Part shown: positions 20,934-27,396 of the stretch, one piece after another
Layout of the letters: every line of letters starts with the position of its first letter
How positions within the stretch are numbered: the first letter of the stretch is position 1
Made by a program: the position numbers and the translations under genes
IMG/VR virus record: IMGVR_UViG_3300031565_000266
Coordinates: 1-28,565 of that record
DNA from: a virus
Length of the DNA stretch: 28,565 nucleotides
Strand: one strand, 5' to 3'
Notes under the pieces: generated by a model
What the model was told of the DNA's origin: nothing
The model's database searches: none
Seen by the model: only the letters and a program-made list of their open reading frames with translations

Positions 20934-21394
20934 GTGGATGCGTCCGGGTTTCGTTTCTGAATGTGGCCCCAATCCATCAGCGTTTGGTCGGTGGTGGTGC
21001 CGTCCATGTCCCAATCGCCGCCATAGACAATTGGCACGCCCAGGTATTCGCCGGCGGCGATCATCATGCCGCCCAACACGGCGAACGCGTGGGTGTCTTT
21101 CCAGGGAATGCCCATTGATCCATCGGGCAGTTTGCACCAGGGCGCGAAGTCAATGGCCTGTGCCCAGGGCTGGCCGTCTTTGGTGACCTGGTGGAATGAT
21201 CCGGTTTTTTTCTTCGAATTGCCGGCCAGGAATGCGTCCATTTGCTGCTGGTCGCTGCGCCATCCCCACACGATCGTCAGGTCGAAGACGCCCTGGGCCA
21301 AAACATATTTCGGGATTTCGGCCAGTTCAGTGTCCGCGGTGGACAATTTGGCCAGGCTGCGTTCGCCGAATGTGAAAACTGCCATGCGCGCCAT
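20930..21394 (-). CDS. Endolysin, M15-type peptidoglycan peptidase
   Basis: The 154-residue enzyme has the LAS/M15 peptidase signature: SFHQ (His68), then AQAIDFAPW (Asp82), GGDWDMDG and DWGHIQ (His144). His68, Asp82 and His144 are the likely zinc ligands, as in T5-type L-alanoyl-D-glutamate peptidases. It would cleave peptide cross-links of peptidoglycan. There is no signal peptide or SAR anchor, so it needs a holin. The N terminus (FTFGERSLAKLSTADTELAEI) matches this family well. It is the first gene of the lysis cassette. Confidence 0.92.
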   Translation of the reverse strand: MARMAVFTFGERSLAKLSTADTELAEIPKYVLAQGVFDLTIVWGWRSDQQQMDAFLAGNSKKKTGSFHQVTKDGQPWAQAIDFAPWCKLPDGSMGIPWKDTHAFAVLGGMMIAAGEYLGVPIVYGGDWDMDGTTTDQTLMDWGHIQKRNPDAST

Positions 21395-21414
21395 CCCGTT
21401 GTTGGTGGGCGCCT

Positions 21415-21435
21415 CACACGTCCGCGAATCGTGTG
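21415..21435. repeat. Inverted repeat CACACG/CGTGTG
   Basis: Perfect 6-bp arms at 21415-21420 and 21430-21435 enclose a 9-nt loop. It lies about 20 bp upstream of the endolysin start and could be an operator or a leader hairpin. Confidence 0.4.
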
Positions 21436-21452
21436 GAGACTACACCGGGACG

Positions 21453-21516
21453 AAAACCGCGGCAACTGGCTGGTGTGGACACGCCCTTTGGAGAAACGAA
21501 CCAACCAGTGCCGCGG
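21453..21516 (-). terminator. Large hairpin with U-tract after the early operon
   Basis: Arms at 21500-21516 and 21457-21474 form 16 Watson-Crick pairs, one G-U pair and one bulge in minus-strand RNA; on the plus strand the G-U becomes C-A, so the minus RNA is the favoured one. Four U residues (21456-21453) follow the stem. The 25-nt loop is unusually long for a terminator. It starts 6 bp after the stop of the DUF7694-type gene. Confidence 0.68.
21475..21493 (+). repeat. Leader-element copy inside the hairpin loop
   Basis: GTGGACACGCCCTTTGGAG in the loop matches GTGGACGCACCCTTTGGAG at 28134-28152 at 17 of 19 positions. At 28134 it supplies the ribosome site of the rightward gene. Here, on the same strand, no gene follows. 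Confidence 0.55.
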
Positions 21517-21522
21517 GCCTTG

Positions 21523-21891
21523 CTATGTTCGCACGGTCAGGCCCTTAATTCCTACCATATACGCCGGCGGGCGCGGGATTGGCACGTCCATCGGCCGCCA
21601 CAGGTGTAAGCAAAATTCGTGATTGTTCACGTGGTCGCTGGCCGGCACGTGCAACTGCATCACGGTGGCATCGTCACCCCACAGCGTCCGTTTTATGAAT
21701 TCCATGTCGTCGTATGACGGACACTTCGAACGGCGTGAAACGCTGGCGTGCTGCCATCCTTCTCCCTCTGACATGATCACTTTCAGGCCGCGGGCCTTGA
21801 TCAAAAATGCGCCGTTCTGTTCGTCGCCAGGCGGGAACCCTGGCAGCAAAACGCGCCACTGTTCCATCCATTTGGGTGCGGCAAAACTCAC
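21523..21891 (-). CDS. DUF7694-type protein, 122 aa
   Basis: The start is GTG at 21891, overlapping the upstream stop as GTGA; sequence before it in this frame is antisense-like. The pattern GWQHASVSRRSKCPSYDDME, FIKRTLWGDDATVMQLHVPA, SDHVNNHEFCLHLWRP and IPRPPAYMVG matches a common phage family of unknown function (DUF7694). It is the last gene of the early operon, just before the hairpin terminator. Function is not known; conservation beside replication genes suggests a role early in infection. Confidence 0.8.
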   Translation of the reverse strand: MSFAAPKWMEQWRVLLPGFPPGDEQNGAFLIKARGLKVIMSEGEGWQHASVSRRSKCPSYDDMEFIKRTLWGDDATVMQLHVPASDHVNNHEFCLHLWRPMDVPIPRPPAYMVGIKGLTVRT

Positions 21892-22166
21892 TGGAACGCA
21901 TCCACCTGGATGCCGTCTTTGCCTTCCAGTCTTCGTTCGGTTTTGATCACCTGGCGCCGCAGGTCGGCCCTGTGGACACGCAGGCAGTTCCTGCATTCCA
22001 CCTGTGACAGTGTAGCCGGGAAATTCACCAAACGCGTGCTGCATGGGTCGTGCGGATACCCGCACAGCGGCAGGTCCAGGTCCGCTTCGGCGCCGGCTTC
22101 CAGGTCGCGCAGGATATGCGTCAGCATTGCCGCGCCGTTCGCGTGTCGCCAATAGCCCAATTTCAT
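21888..22166 (-). CDS. Small Cys-containing protein, 92 aa
   Basis: The start is the ATG at 22166, overlapping the upstream stop as ATGA. The N terminus is MKLGYWRHANGAAMLTHILR. Four cysteines (35, 42, 58, 61) in LPLCGYPHDPC and VECRNCLRV could bind one zinc. The C terminus is basic and helical. Many phages carry similar small zinc proteins in early operons, with unknown role. Confidence 0.68.
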   Translation of the reverse strand: MKLGYWRHANGAAMLTHILRDLEAGAEADLDLPLCGYPHDPCSTRLVNFPATLSQVECRNCLRVHRADLRRQVIKTERRLEGKDGIQVDAFQ

Positions 22167-22684
22167 GGTGGAAAATGTCCTGTTTCGCGCATCAATTCGT
22201 GGTAGTCGAACCCTTTGCCCAGGCACCAAACGATGTCAACCAGCGGCGCATTTTCGTCGATTGCGAACAGTTGATTGAACGCGAAACCGTGGCTGTGGAC
22301 TTTCACACCGCGTTCGACGAACTGGTGGCCGAACCCGGTGATGCGATACAGGCCGGAACTGTTGCTGCCGTGTTCACTTGGGTCCGCGGTCGGGTGCTTT
22401 TCGATCAATCCCCAATGGCGCAATTTCGTGCCGTCGCCGACGATGGTGGCGAACGTGTTGGCCAGCATCGTGTTCAGGTGAATCCACTGGCGTGGCTTTT
22501 TGCGGTCTTCGCCGTGCATGGCGATCAGAATGCGCGCCATGCCCTGGTTCAGTCGTCGCCGGCTGCGATGCACACGCTGGTCGCACACCGGGCATTTGGT
22601 GCCGGATGGTTCGATCGACTTTTCACGCGTGACGCGCCGCAGTTGCGTCAGGTTGTCGCCGAACAGGTCAGCCTGGTCAGTCAT
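22163..22684 (-). CDS. Zinc-motif, winged-helix-like early protein, 173 aa
   Basis: A CPVC pair (Cys31, Cys34) is followed by DQRVHRSRRRLNQGMARILI, then a segment KLRHWGLIEKHPTADPSEHG and SSGLYRITGFGHQFVERGVK that looks like a winged-helix wing region. This C-x-x-C...R-R-L-N...KLRHWGL...GLYRIT layout recurs in phage early genes. DNA binding is likely, but the target is unknown. It overlaps the nuclease gene upstream by 8 bp and the 92-aa gene downstream by ATGA. Confidence 0.75.
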   Translation of the reverse strand: MTDQADLFGDNLTQLRRVTREKSIEPSGTKCPVCDQRVHRSRRRLNQGMARILIAMHGEDRKKPRQWIHLNTMLANTFATIVGDGTKLRHWGLIEKHPTADPSEHGSNSSGLYRITGFGHQFVERGVKVHSHGFAFNQLFAIDENAPLVDIVWCLGKGFDYHELMRETGHFPP

Positions 22685-23441
22685 CGCCCAACACCGCCAA
22701 CAGTTCGTTGTAGCTGTCCAGGGTCCGCGTCAGTGCTTCGTGGTGTCGTTTCGCCGTGTCGCGCAGGTCGGACTTTTTGGCCAGGTAGCGGACGATTTCC
22801 GGGCCGACTTCACACGCACGATCGACACCCCACCGCAGCGTCAGGCCAGTGGCTGTTTCGAATTTCTGCACTTTTTCGTTCAGGTCGCGGTAGCGTTCGC
22901 GTTCGGTTTTCAGCGCCGCGTCGTGGCGTTCTTTCATGCGGTCTTCGGCGTCACATTCCAGTTTGTGGCGGAAATACTGCGACGGTTCATAGGCCCGATT
23001 CGACCGCAGCATCGCGCACACGAATGACACGTGCGGTTCCATGTAGTCGGTGGCCACTGGCGGTTTGGTGCGGAATATCTTGCCGCCTTTGATTTCCCAC
23101 AGGCCCCAGGTTTCCGGGACTTCGCCCACTGCGATCATTCCAGCCGGCGCCAGGACGACCCAAAATTTGCAGTATTGTCCGATTTCGTCGGCCTTCGCAG
23201 GGTTCTGCAATTCGCGCATCCAGTCAGCGCGGTGCGCCTTGTATTCGATGCCGGTGAACGACTGACCGCGGGATGGCCAGGTTTCGACGACCAGGGCGTC
23301 CGCCGTGCGCACCTGGCTGGAAAACCCGGTGGCATTGCGCACCTGCGGCAGCACCAACTGGCCGGACTTGCTGCATGATTTGTGCAGCAGTTCGATCGCG
23401 TCGTGTTCAGTCAGGTGTTTCTGTGGCTTTTTCTTCGTCAT
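22677..23441 (-). CDS. PD-(D/E)XK nuclease, MmcB-like
   Basis: The 254-residue protein has SSQVRTADALVVETWPSRGQ (Asp48) and FTGIEYKAHRADWMRELQNP (Glu66, Lys68), then EIGQYCKFWVVLAPAGMI and VPETWGLWEI. This is the layout of small phage PD-(D/E)XK nucleases of the MmcB-like group. The second half is a long charged helix (ERERYRDLNEKVQKFETATG). With the nearby ERF protein it may act in recombination or DNA processing. The ATG lies inside the end of the C2H2 gene (35-bp overlap) without an obvious ribosome site. Confidence 0.84.
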   Translation of the reverse strand: MTKKKPQKHLTEHDAIELLHKSCSKSGQLVLPQVRNATGFSSQVRTADALVVETWPSRGQSFTGIEYKAHRADWMRELQNPAKADEIGQYCKFWVVLAPAGMIAVGEVPETWGLWEIKGGKIFRTKPPVATDYMEPHVSFVCAMLRSNRAYEPSQYFRHKLECDAEDRMKERHDAALKTERERYRDLNEKVQKFETATGLTLRWGVDRACEVGPEIVRYLAKKSDLRDTAKRHHEALTRTLDSYNELLAVLGDD

Positions 23442-23583
23442 GTCGTTCGCCGAATTCGTGGATGTGGGTGTCGCCGTTGGTGTAGGTGATGCGGCAGGTT
23501 TCGTTCCGCCGGCGGTGCGCAGCCCGGTGCGATGCGATGCCCAACGGGTCGAAGTGTTTTTCGCAGGTGTGGCAATAGGTCAC
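23407..23583 (-). CDS. C2H2 zinc-finger microprotein, 58 aa
   Basis: The start is GTG at 23583, overlapping the upstream stop as GTGA; the frame before it is antisense-like. MTYCHTCEKHFDPLGIASHR and AAHRRRNE contain a classic C-X2-C-X11-H-X3-H finger (Cys4, Cys7, His19, His23). The rest is charged. C2H2 microproteins with F-x-P-L-G-I-x-x-H-R-A-x-H are frequent in phages and probably bind nucleic acid or a host protein. Confidence 0.82.
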   Translation of the reverse strand: MTYCHTCEKHFDPLGIASHRAAHRRRNETCRITYTNGDTHIHEFGERHDEEKATETPD

Positions 23584-23777
23584 AGTTCGACGCCATCGAC
23601 GAACTGCCGTTTGCCCATGAACAGCACGTGCGCCCAGGCGCCGCGAACCGTTATTCGGACCCACCAGGAAATGCCGTTCGGGCCGTCAGGCGTGCCACCA
23701 ATGTCACGGAATTCAGGCGGTTCCAGGCCATGTTTCAGGTGGTGGTCGATGATCACCTGGACCGGGTGCCGCTTCAC
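23580..23777 (-). CDS. Hypothetical 65-aa protein
   Basis: The start is GTG at 23777, overlapping the upstream stop as GTGA. The product starts MKRHPVQVIIDHHLKHGLEP, continues FRDIGGTPDGPNGISWWVRI and ends HVLFMGKRQFVDGVEL. It is compact and strand-rich at its C terminus, with no cysteine or membrane segment. No family is recognised. The coupled position among early genes supports it. Confidence 0.62.
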   Translation of the reverse strand: MKRHPVQVIIDHHLKHGLEPPEFRDIGGTPDGPNGISWWVRITVRGAWAHVLFMGKRQFVDGVEL

Positions 23778-24100
23778 TCCGACACCGGCGGCACGTTGCA
23801 CTGCGTCGGGTGTGGCGTGTTGCTGGCGATCCAGGACAGGCCGGGGCAATAGGTGCCGGCGCATTTGTACATGTGGCCGCCTTCGTGGCCAGCCGGTTCG
23901 CAACACTGCACCGATCCGCCGCCCAGGTATTCGCAGCGCGGTGCGTCTTCCATCGCGATGCCGGCGATGGCGTCGTGCACAGGTTTCAGGGCCTTCGACA
24001 TGGCGAAGTCGATGTGTTTGACGCACACCGCCACGCCGTTGATTTCCAGGCCGTCATTGGATTCCAGGCAGTCAGTGAATTCACAGGTGCGTGCGTTCAT
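23774..24100 (-). CDS. Cys-rich putative zinc protein, 108 aa
   Basis: The start is the ATG at 24100, overlapping the 20-codon upstream gene as TGATG. Nine cysteines lie at positions 6, 11, 26, 56, 66, 67, 80, 85 and 101, with several His residues (CEPAGHEGGHMYKC), suggesting two zinc sites. The middle (NGVAVCVKHIDFAMSKAL) is helical. No family name can be given. Similar Cys-rich small proteins are common in early operons of GC-rich phages. Confidence 0.68.
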   Translation of the reverse strand: MNARTCEFTDCLESNDGLEINGVAVCVKHIDFAMSKALKPVHDAIAGIAMEDAPRCEYLGGGSVQCCEPAGHEGGHMYKCAGTYCPGLSWIASNTPHPTQCNVPPVSE

Positions 24101-24162
24101 CAGTCGGTCCATCCAAAACCGCAATCCGGGCAGGAATGCGTGGTCACTTCCTGCGGCGCCAT
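24100..24162 (-). CDS. 20-aa microprotein with CxxC knuckle
   Basis: The frame is short: MAPQEVTTHSCPDCGFGWTD. Its ATG overlaps the upstream stop as TGATG and its TGA overlaps the downstream ATG as TGATG, leaving no spare base. The CPDCG knuckle resembles half of a zinc ribbon. It might be a translation-coupling leader, a real microprotein, or the detached N terminus of the downstream 108-aa Cys-rich protein. Confidence 0.42.
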   Translation of the reverse strand: MAPQEVTTHSCPDCGFGWTD

Positions 24163-24884
24163 CACCGCACCGCCGTCGAAACGTCTTCGAAATAGCGGAT
24201 GCCGTCCACCGTCTTCGCTGATTCCATCGCCCTGGACAGGCCGTCGATGTCGCCCTGGTGCACGGAAATGATGCCGGAAGGCAGCCGGCCAGCAGCCACC
24301 GCAGCGCACACCGCTTTCACGTCAACCACTTCCGCTTTCCAGGTTTTCTTCGTGGACACGGATGCCCTGGTGCCGCGCACAGGCGCGGCCGTGGCCTTCG
24401 GTGCTTCGATCGCCTGGGAACCTGCGACGTCAGCCTGGCGTTCCAGTTCGACCGCCATTTCGTCGGCGCTGTTGTGCGTGGCCACGCGTGTGGCTTCGGC
24501 CGCTTTGCGCAGGCGGTCTTCGCGTGCGCGGGCTTCCTGTTCTTCCTTCTGACGCGCCTGCTGGCGGATCAATTCCTGGCGCCTGGCGTAGTCGTTCATT
24601 TTTTTGGTGCAGGCGTTGATCACCACGTCGATTTTGTCCCGCGGCACTTTGAACAGTGCGTCGATGTCGCCGGACACTTTTTTCAACGGACCCACCAGCG
24701 ACAGGCGTTTGTCTTCCAGTTTGCGGCGGTAGTGGTTCAGGTCTTTTTTCAGGTCGCCGACTGTGCCGAATGTGTCGTCGTCGTGGATTTCGATGCCGTC
24801 CACCGTGGCGGCGTAGGCTTCGGATTGTTTGGCGATTGGCAGCAGTTCGCTGACAGCCAGTTCATGCGTTTGTTGCGTGTCCAT
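24162..24884 (-). CDS. Coiled-coil early protein next to ERF, 240 aa
   Basis: Residues about 45-135 are a long charged helix (DLKKDLNHYRRKLEDKRLSL, VGPLKKVSGDIDALFKVPRD, RQQARQKEEQEARAREDRLR). The C-terminal domain (VRGTRASVSTKKTWKAEVVD, VKAVCAAVAAGRLPSG) is compact. Phages often carry such a protein beside an ERF or RecT annealing protein; nuclease inhibitor or recombination helper roles are suggested, not shown. The ATG is served by GAGGG inside a GTGAG-loop hairpin (24889-24901) and follows a terminator after ERF, so its synthesis may depend on read-through or processing. Confidence 0.72.
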   Translation of the reverse strand: MDTQQTHELAVSELLPIAKQSEAYAATVDGIEIHDDDTFGTVGDLKKDLNHYRRKLEDKRLSLVGPLKKVSGDIDALFKVPRDKIDVVINACTKKMNDYARRQELIRQQARQKEEQEARAREDRLRKAAEATRVATHNSADEMAVELERQADVAGSQAIEAPKATAAPVRGTRASVSTKKTWKAEVVDVKAVCAAVAAGRLPSGIISVHQGDIDGLSRAMESAKTVDGIRYFEDVSTAVR

Positions 24885-24888
24885 TGGT

Positions 24889-24901
24889 ATCCCTCACGGA
24901 T
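24889..24901 (-). promoter_or_regulatory. Start-associated GTGAG-loop hairpin before the 240-aa gene
   Basis: Arms ATCC and GGAT (perfect, four pairs) enclose the loop GTGAG. The hairpin ends 4 nt before the ATG at 24884, and the ribosome site GAGGG is shared between loop and 3' arm. Confidence 0.55.
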
Positions 24902-24903
24902 TG

Positions 24904-24953
24904 AAAACGGCGACCAGGAAACCCGCGGACATCACGCCCGCGGCCTGGCCGCC
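24904..24953 (-). terminator. Intrinsic terminator after the ERF gene
   Basis: In minus-strand RNA the outer arms GGCGGCCAGG and CCTGGTCGCC (10 pairs, one G-U) are stacked on inner arms CCGCGG/CCGCGG with a 4-nt bulge and a 9-nt loop. G and four U residues (24907-24904) follow. It begins five bases after the ERF stop codon. Confidence 0.82.
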
Positions 24954-24958
24954 AAAAA

Positions 24959-26215
24959 CTATTTGCCTTTCAGTTCAGTCTGCCTTGTTGCGTGCCATGC
25001 GGCAAGTCCATCGACGTGTTTTTCCGGCACCAGCGACCAAATGTCCGACAGTTCCTTCGCTGTTTTGGCGCCGGTGATGGCCCTGGCGCATTCCGCCATC
25101 GTCAGTTCGCCTTCGACGTCAGGCGCCGGCTGGTCGGCGTCGATGCGCAGTTCGATCTGTTCTTTGCACTTCGCCACGATGTCGGCTTTGTCGGTCATGT
25201 TGCCGGCCGCCCATTCCAAATAGTCCAGCGGCACCTGGTCCCACTTGTAACCCTTCCATTTTCCGACCGGGAAAAACTCGTCGATGTCGGTTTTCTTCGG
25301 TGCCACGGTAGCGCCGCGCCGGGTGTCTCCGACTGCGCCGTCATCGTCTTCGCCAGTGGTCAGGCCCAGGGCGTTGGTCACGTTGTATCGGGACGCGTAG
25401 GCGTTGGCGCTGCCGACTTTTTGGCTGTCGTTTATTTTCAGTTTTTCATCCACCGGGCACACGAACGTGCGCACTTCGACGTGGCCACCGCGGTGCATCA
25501 CGTAACACAGCGATTTGATGCTGCGGCCGTCTTCGGCGATGGCTGTGTCATACGTGACCGACAGGCCGCAGGCTTTCAGCGTCGGCCGGATGGTGGCCAT
25601 GATTTGGTCCAGGTCCGCGTATGTGTACGAATACGACCCGCCGTCCGATGTGTTGACGAACGCCGTTTTGTTGTCATTGATCGGCGCGACATCGCCCTGG
25701 AAGTCGGACAGCGCAGCGGCGAACGCTTTGCGCTGCACTTCGCGTTCGTGGCGTTCAGCCAGGTCGAACAGGCGTTCCAGCTTGCTGACATCGACGCCAC
25801 GTTCCAGGGCGCCCGCCAGCATGGTCAGCGGGTTCGGTGGCACCACCATCATGCCGGCGCCAGCACCCGCCTGCGCGACCAGCGGATGCACAGTTTGCGG
25901 TTCCAGGTCGAACTGCGGCGGCAGGTCATCACCAAATTCCAGGTCCGCATCGTCCGCGGTCGTCGGGATTTCTTCGGCCATGCCGATGTGCGGGCGCATC
26001 CTGGTCGTCGGTGGTCCATCGTCCACGCCTGGCAGGTCCATCACTGTGGCCGGCTGTTCGTGGACCAGGACGTCAGGGTCCGGCAGCGTGTCGATCGCCG
26101 GCGTGCCGGCTTTGATGGCTTCGCGGCCGATTGATCCTTCCGGGAAGTCTTCCGCGGTTGCGTCCGCACCAGGGAATTCCAGGCTGTCCTGGAACTGTTG
26201 TTCGATTGATTTCAT
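24959..26215 (-). CDS. erf: ERF-family single-strand annealing protein with DUF3820-like tail
   Basis: The start is the ATG at 26215 with GGAG upstream, overlapping the previous stop as ATGA. In the 418-residue protein, residues 1-125 are acidic, Pro-rich and probably disordered; about 145-297 is the ERF core (KLERLFDLAERHEREVQRKA, SYTYADLDQIMATIRPTLKA, GLSVTYD, NAYASRYNVTNALGLTTGED). Residues about 313-340 (FFPVGKWKGYKWDQVPLDYL EWAAGNM) are a DUF3820-like module, followed by a small C-terminal domain. ERF proteins bind single-stranded DNA and promote strand annealing, helping circularisation or replication. Lack of an exonuclease neighbour is typical of ERF loci, although an MmcB-like nuclease lies nearby. 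Confidence 0.88.
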   Translation of the reverse strand: MKSIEQQFQDSLEFPGADATAEDFPEGSIGREAIKAGTPAIDTLPDPDVLVHEQPATVMDLPGVDDGPPTTRMRPHIGMAEEIPTTADDADLEFGDDLPPQFDLEPQTVHPLVAQAGAGAGMMVVPPNPLTMLAGALERGVDVSKLERLFDLAERHEREVQRKAFAAALSDFQGDVAPINDNKTAFVNTSDGGSYSYTYADLDQIMATIRPTLKACGLSVTYDTAIAEDGRSIKSLCYVMHRGGHVEVRTFVCPVDEKLKINDSQKVGSANAYASRYNVTNALGLTTGEDDDGAVGDTRRGATVAPKKTDIDEFFPVGKWKGYKWDQVPLDYLEWAAGNMTDKADIVAKCKEQIELRIDADQPAPDVEGELTMAECARAITGAKTAKELSDIWSLVPEKHVDGLAAWHATRQTELKGK

Positions 26216-26691
26216 GGTCGTTTCTCCAATTGGGTCGTGTCCGATTGTCGCATAGGTTGCGACTGTTTGCTGTGCTTTTTTGCCTTCCACATGCAAGTTT
26301 TCAAAATTGGGATGACGGCATCGAATTCGAAGACAAAACGGACGTCATCGTGATGGATGCGGCCTTTGGCATCGGGTTCGTGATGGTTCAGCGCGGCCAC
26401 GGCCTTGCGGCACAGCCAGGCGTGCAGCCCTTCGTTTTCGTCGTGATCGCGTTGGAAGTATTTGGCCAGGCGCAGGCTGGCGCTGTCGATTGCGTGCGCG
26501 CTGATTTCGACCGGATGGTCGGCGACAGGAATGCCGCGTCGGTCCAGTTCAGACCGTGCGAAATCGCTGTCCCTGGTGTCCTGGTTGACCATCCAGCGCA
26601 AATATGAAACCGGCAGACGCGTCCACAATTCGCCGGCATGTTTGCCGAACTGGATGCGTTTGCCGTGGGTGTCGATTGACGGTTCGGTCAT
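26212..26691 (-). CDS. DUF3820-like protein, 159 aa
   Basis: The start is the ATG at 26691, overlapping the upstream stop as ATGA. The N-terminal part KRIQFGKHAGELWTRLPVSY and LRWMVNQ repeats the F-G-K-x-x-G...P-x-x-Y-L-x-W motif seen in the tail of the adjacent ERF protein. The remainder (AKYFQRDHDENEGLHAWLCR) is helical, with a C-terminal basic tail. DUF3820-type modules accompany phage recombination genes and exonuclease-like proteins. Function is unknown; cooperation with ERF is inferred from adjacency and the shared module. Confidence 0.72.
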   Translation of the reverse strand: MTEPSIDTHGKRIQFGKHAGELWTRLPVSYLRWMVNQDTRDSDFARSELDRRGIPVADHPVEISAHAIDSASLRLAKYFQRDHDENEGLHAWLCRKAVAALNHHEPDAKGRIHHDDVRFVFEFDAVIPILKTCMWKAKKHSKQSQPMRQSDTTQLEKRP

Positions 26692-26813
26692 GGGCAATCA
26701 ACCACCAGCAGCACCATCCAGGCCGTGAAAATGATGCCGCCCAGGAATCCCCAGGCCCACCAAAATACCGCTGGACGTGGCTGTGGGTCTATATAGTCGG
26801 GTTTCGATTTCAT
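26688..26813 (-). CDS. Single-pass membrane microprotein, 41 aa
   Basis: The product begins MKSKPDYIDPQPRPAVFWWA and has one hydrophobic helix (FWWAWGFLGGIIFTAWMVLL) to near the C terminus (VVDCP). The ATG at 26813 has GAGGG 8 nt upstream (GTGAGGGA). The stop overlaps the next ATG as ATGA. An early membrane peptide might block superinfection or modulate the host envelope; this is a guess. Confidence 0.66.
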   Translation of the reverse strand: MKSKPDYIDPQPRPAVFWWAWGFLGGIIFTAWMVLLVVDCP

Positions 26814-26820
26814 GGTGTTG

Positions 26821-26830
26821 TCCCTCACAG
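26821..26830 (-). promoter_or_regulatory. GTGAGGGA element before the 41-aa gene (weak stem)
   Basis: CTGTGAGGGA lies 7 nt before the ATG and matches the other start-associated elements in the loop sequence, but the arms pair at only two positions. It functions at least as a ribosome binding site. Confidence 0.5.
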
Positions 26831-27058
26831 TTGGGTGTTCGCCTTGCGCACCCGCAGGCTGGCATGGAAATCGCCGCACCACTGATTTTTTGTGACGACT
26901 GGCCAATATCCGAACGGCCCAACATCGCGGGCCGCGTACATGGCCGAATCCGGTGCGATCCTGGGCGCCTTCCGCCGGCATTCGCCGCCAGCATTGTCCA
27001 GGCGTTGGTCACCCTGCGCCGCGTAGTGTGCGCAGTTCTGGCACGCCTTTGCGGTCAT
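26825..27058 (-). CDS. Cys-containing early protein, 77 aa
   Basis: The start is the ATG at 27058, overlapping the upstream stop as ATGA. MTAKACQNCAHYAAQGDQRL and GECRRKAPRIAP, then FGYWPVVTKNQWCGDFHASL give cysteines 6, 9, 27 and 61, a four-Cys layout seen in small phage proteins of the C-x-x-C...C-R...W-P-x-V...W-C-G type. A single zinc site is likely. Function is unknown. Confidence 0.72.
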   Translation of the reverse strand: MTAKACQNCAHYAAQGDQRLDNAGGECRRKAPRIAPDSAMYAARDVGPFGYWPVVTKNQWCGDFHASLRVRKANTQL

Positions 27059-27396
27059 GTCTTCGGTGGCAGTGTGCGGTGAATTGTTCGGTGAATTTTT
27101 GGCGTTTCGAACAGTTCCACCTGGTTCGGGTTTCGATCCAGGCCCCACATCACAGCGACCAGTTCGGCCGAATCAGGCAGGTCATCCAGGCCGTCATTGT
27201 TATCGACCAGGCACACGTCGCCATCCAAATCGACCCACACGCGCAGGCCGAATTCATGGCACGCCAGCATCAGTTCGCCGATCGTGGTGGCTGGTCCCGG
27301 ATAGGCCCGCCAGGTGGTTGCGTTCGCAGGGTCTTCGATTCGCAGCGAATACGGGATTTCGTCAGGCCGTTCGCCTGGTTTGTTGTTGTCGTTCAT
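27055..27396 (-). CDS. Hypothetical acidic protein, 113 aa
   Basis: The start is taken as the ATG at 27396 with GGAG 12 nt upstream; an ATG ten codons earlier (27426) is possible. The product has DEIPYSLRIEDPANATTWRA, then VWVDLDGDVCLVDNNDGLDD and a C-terminal basic tail (IHRTIHRTLPPKT). It is acidic and strand-rich in the middle. No family is recognised. It overlaps the end of the HTH gene by 35 bp. Confidence 0.6.
   Translation of the reverse strand: MNDNNKPGERPDEIPYSLRIEDPANATTWRAYPGPATTIGELMLACHEFGLRVWVDLDGDVCLVDNNDGLDDLPDSAELVAVMWGLDRNPNQVELFETPKIHRTIHRTLPPKT

Larger units (their letters stand above)
21395..21522. other. 128-bp noncoding boundary between early and lysis genes
   Basis: This gap holds a large hairpin terminator (21453-21516), a second inverted repeat CACACG/CGTGTG (21415-21435), and GTGAGG about 20 nt before the endolysin start. 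No confident promoter was found, though one is expected here for the lysis operon. Confidence 0.5.

Noticed and set aside
21499-21610. Rightward gene after the leader element copy at 21475
   Set aside because: The nearest starts give only very short frames, antisense to a well supported minus-strand gene, and the spacing to the GTG at 21508 is too long.
24992-26134. 380-codon plus-strand open frame opposite ERF
   Set aside because: Antisense shadow of the ERF gene; sequence is rich in Arg, Phe, His and Val repeats typical of complement frames.
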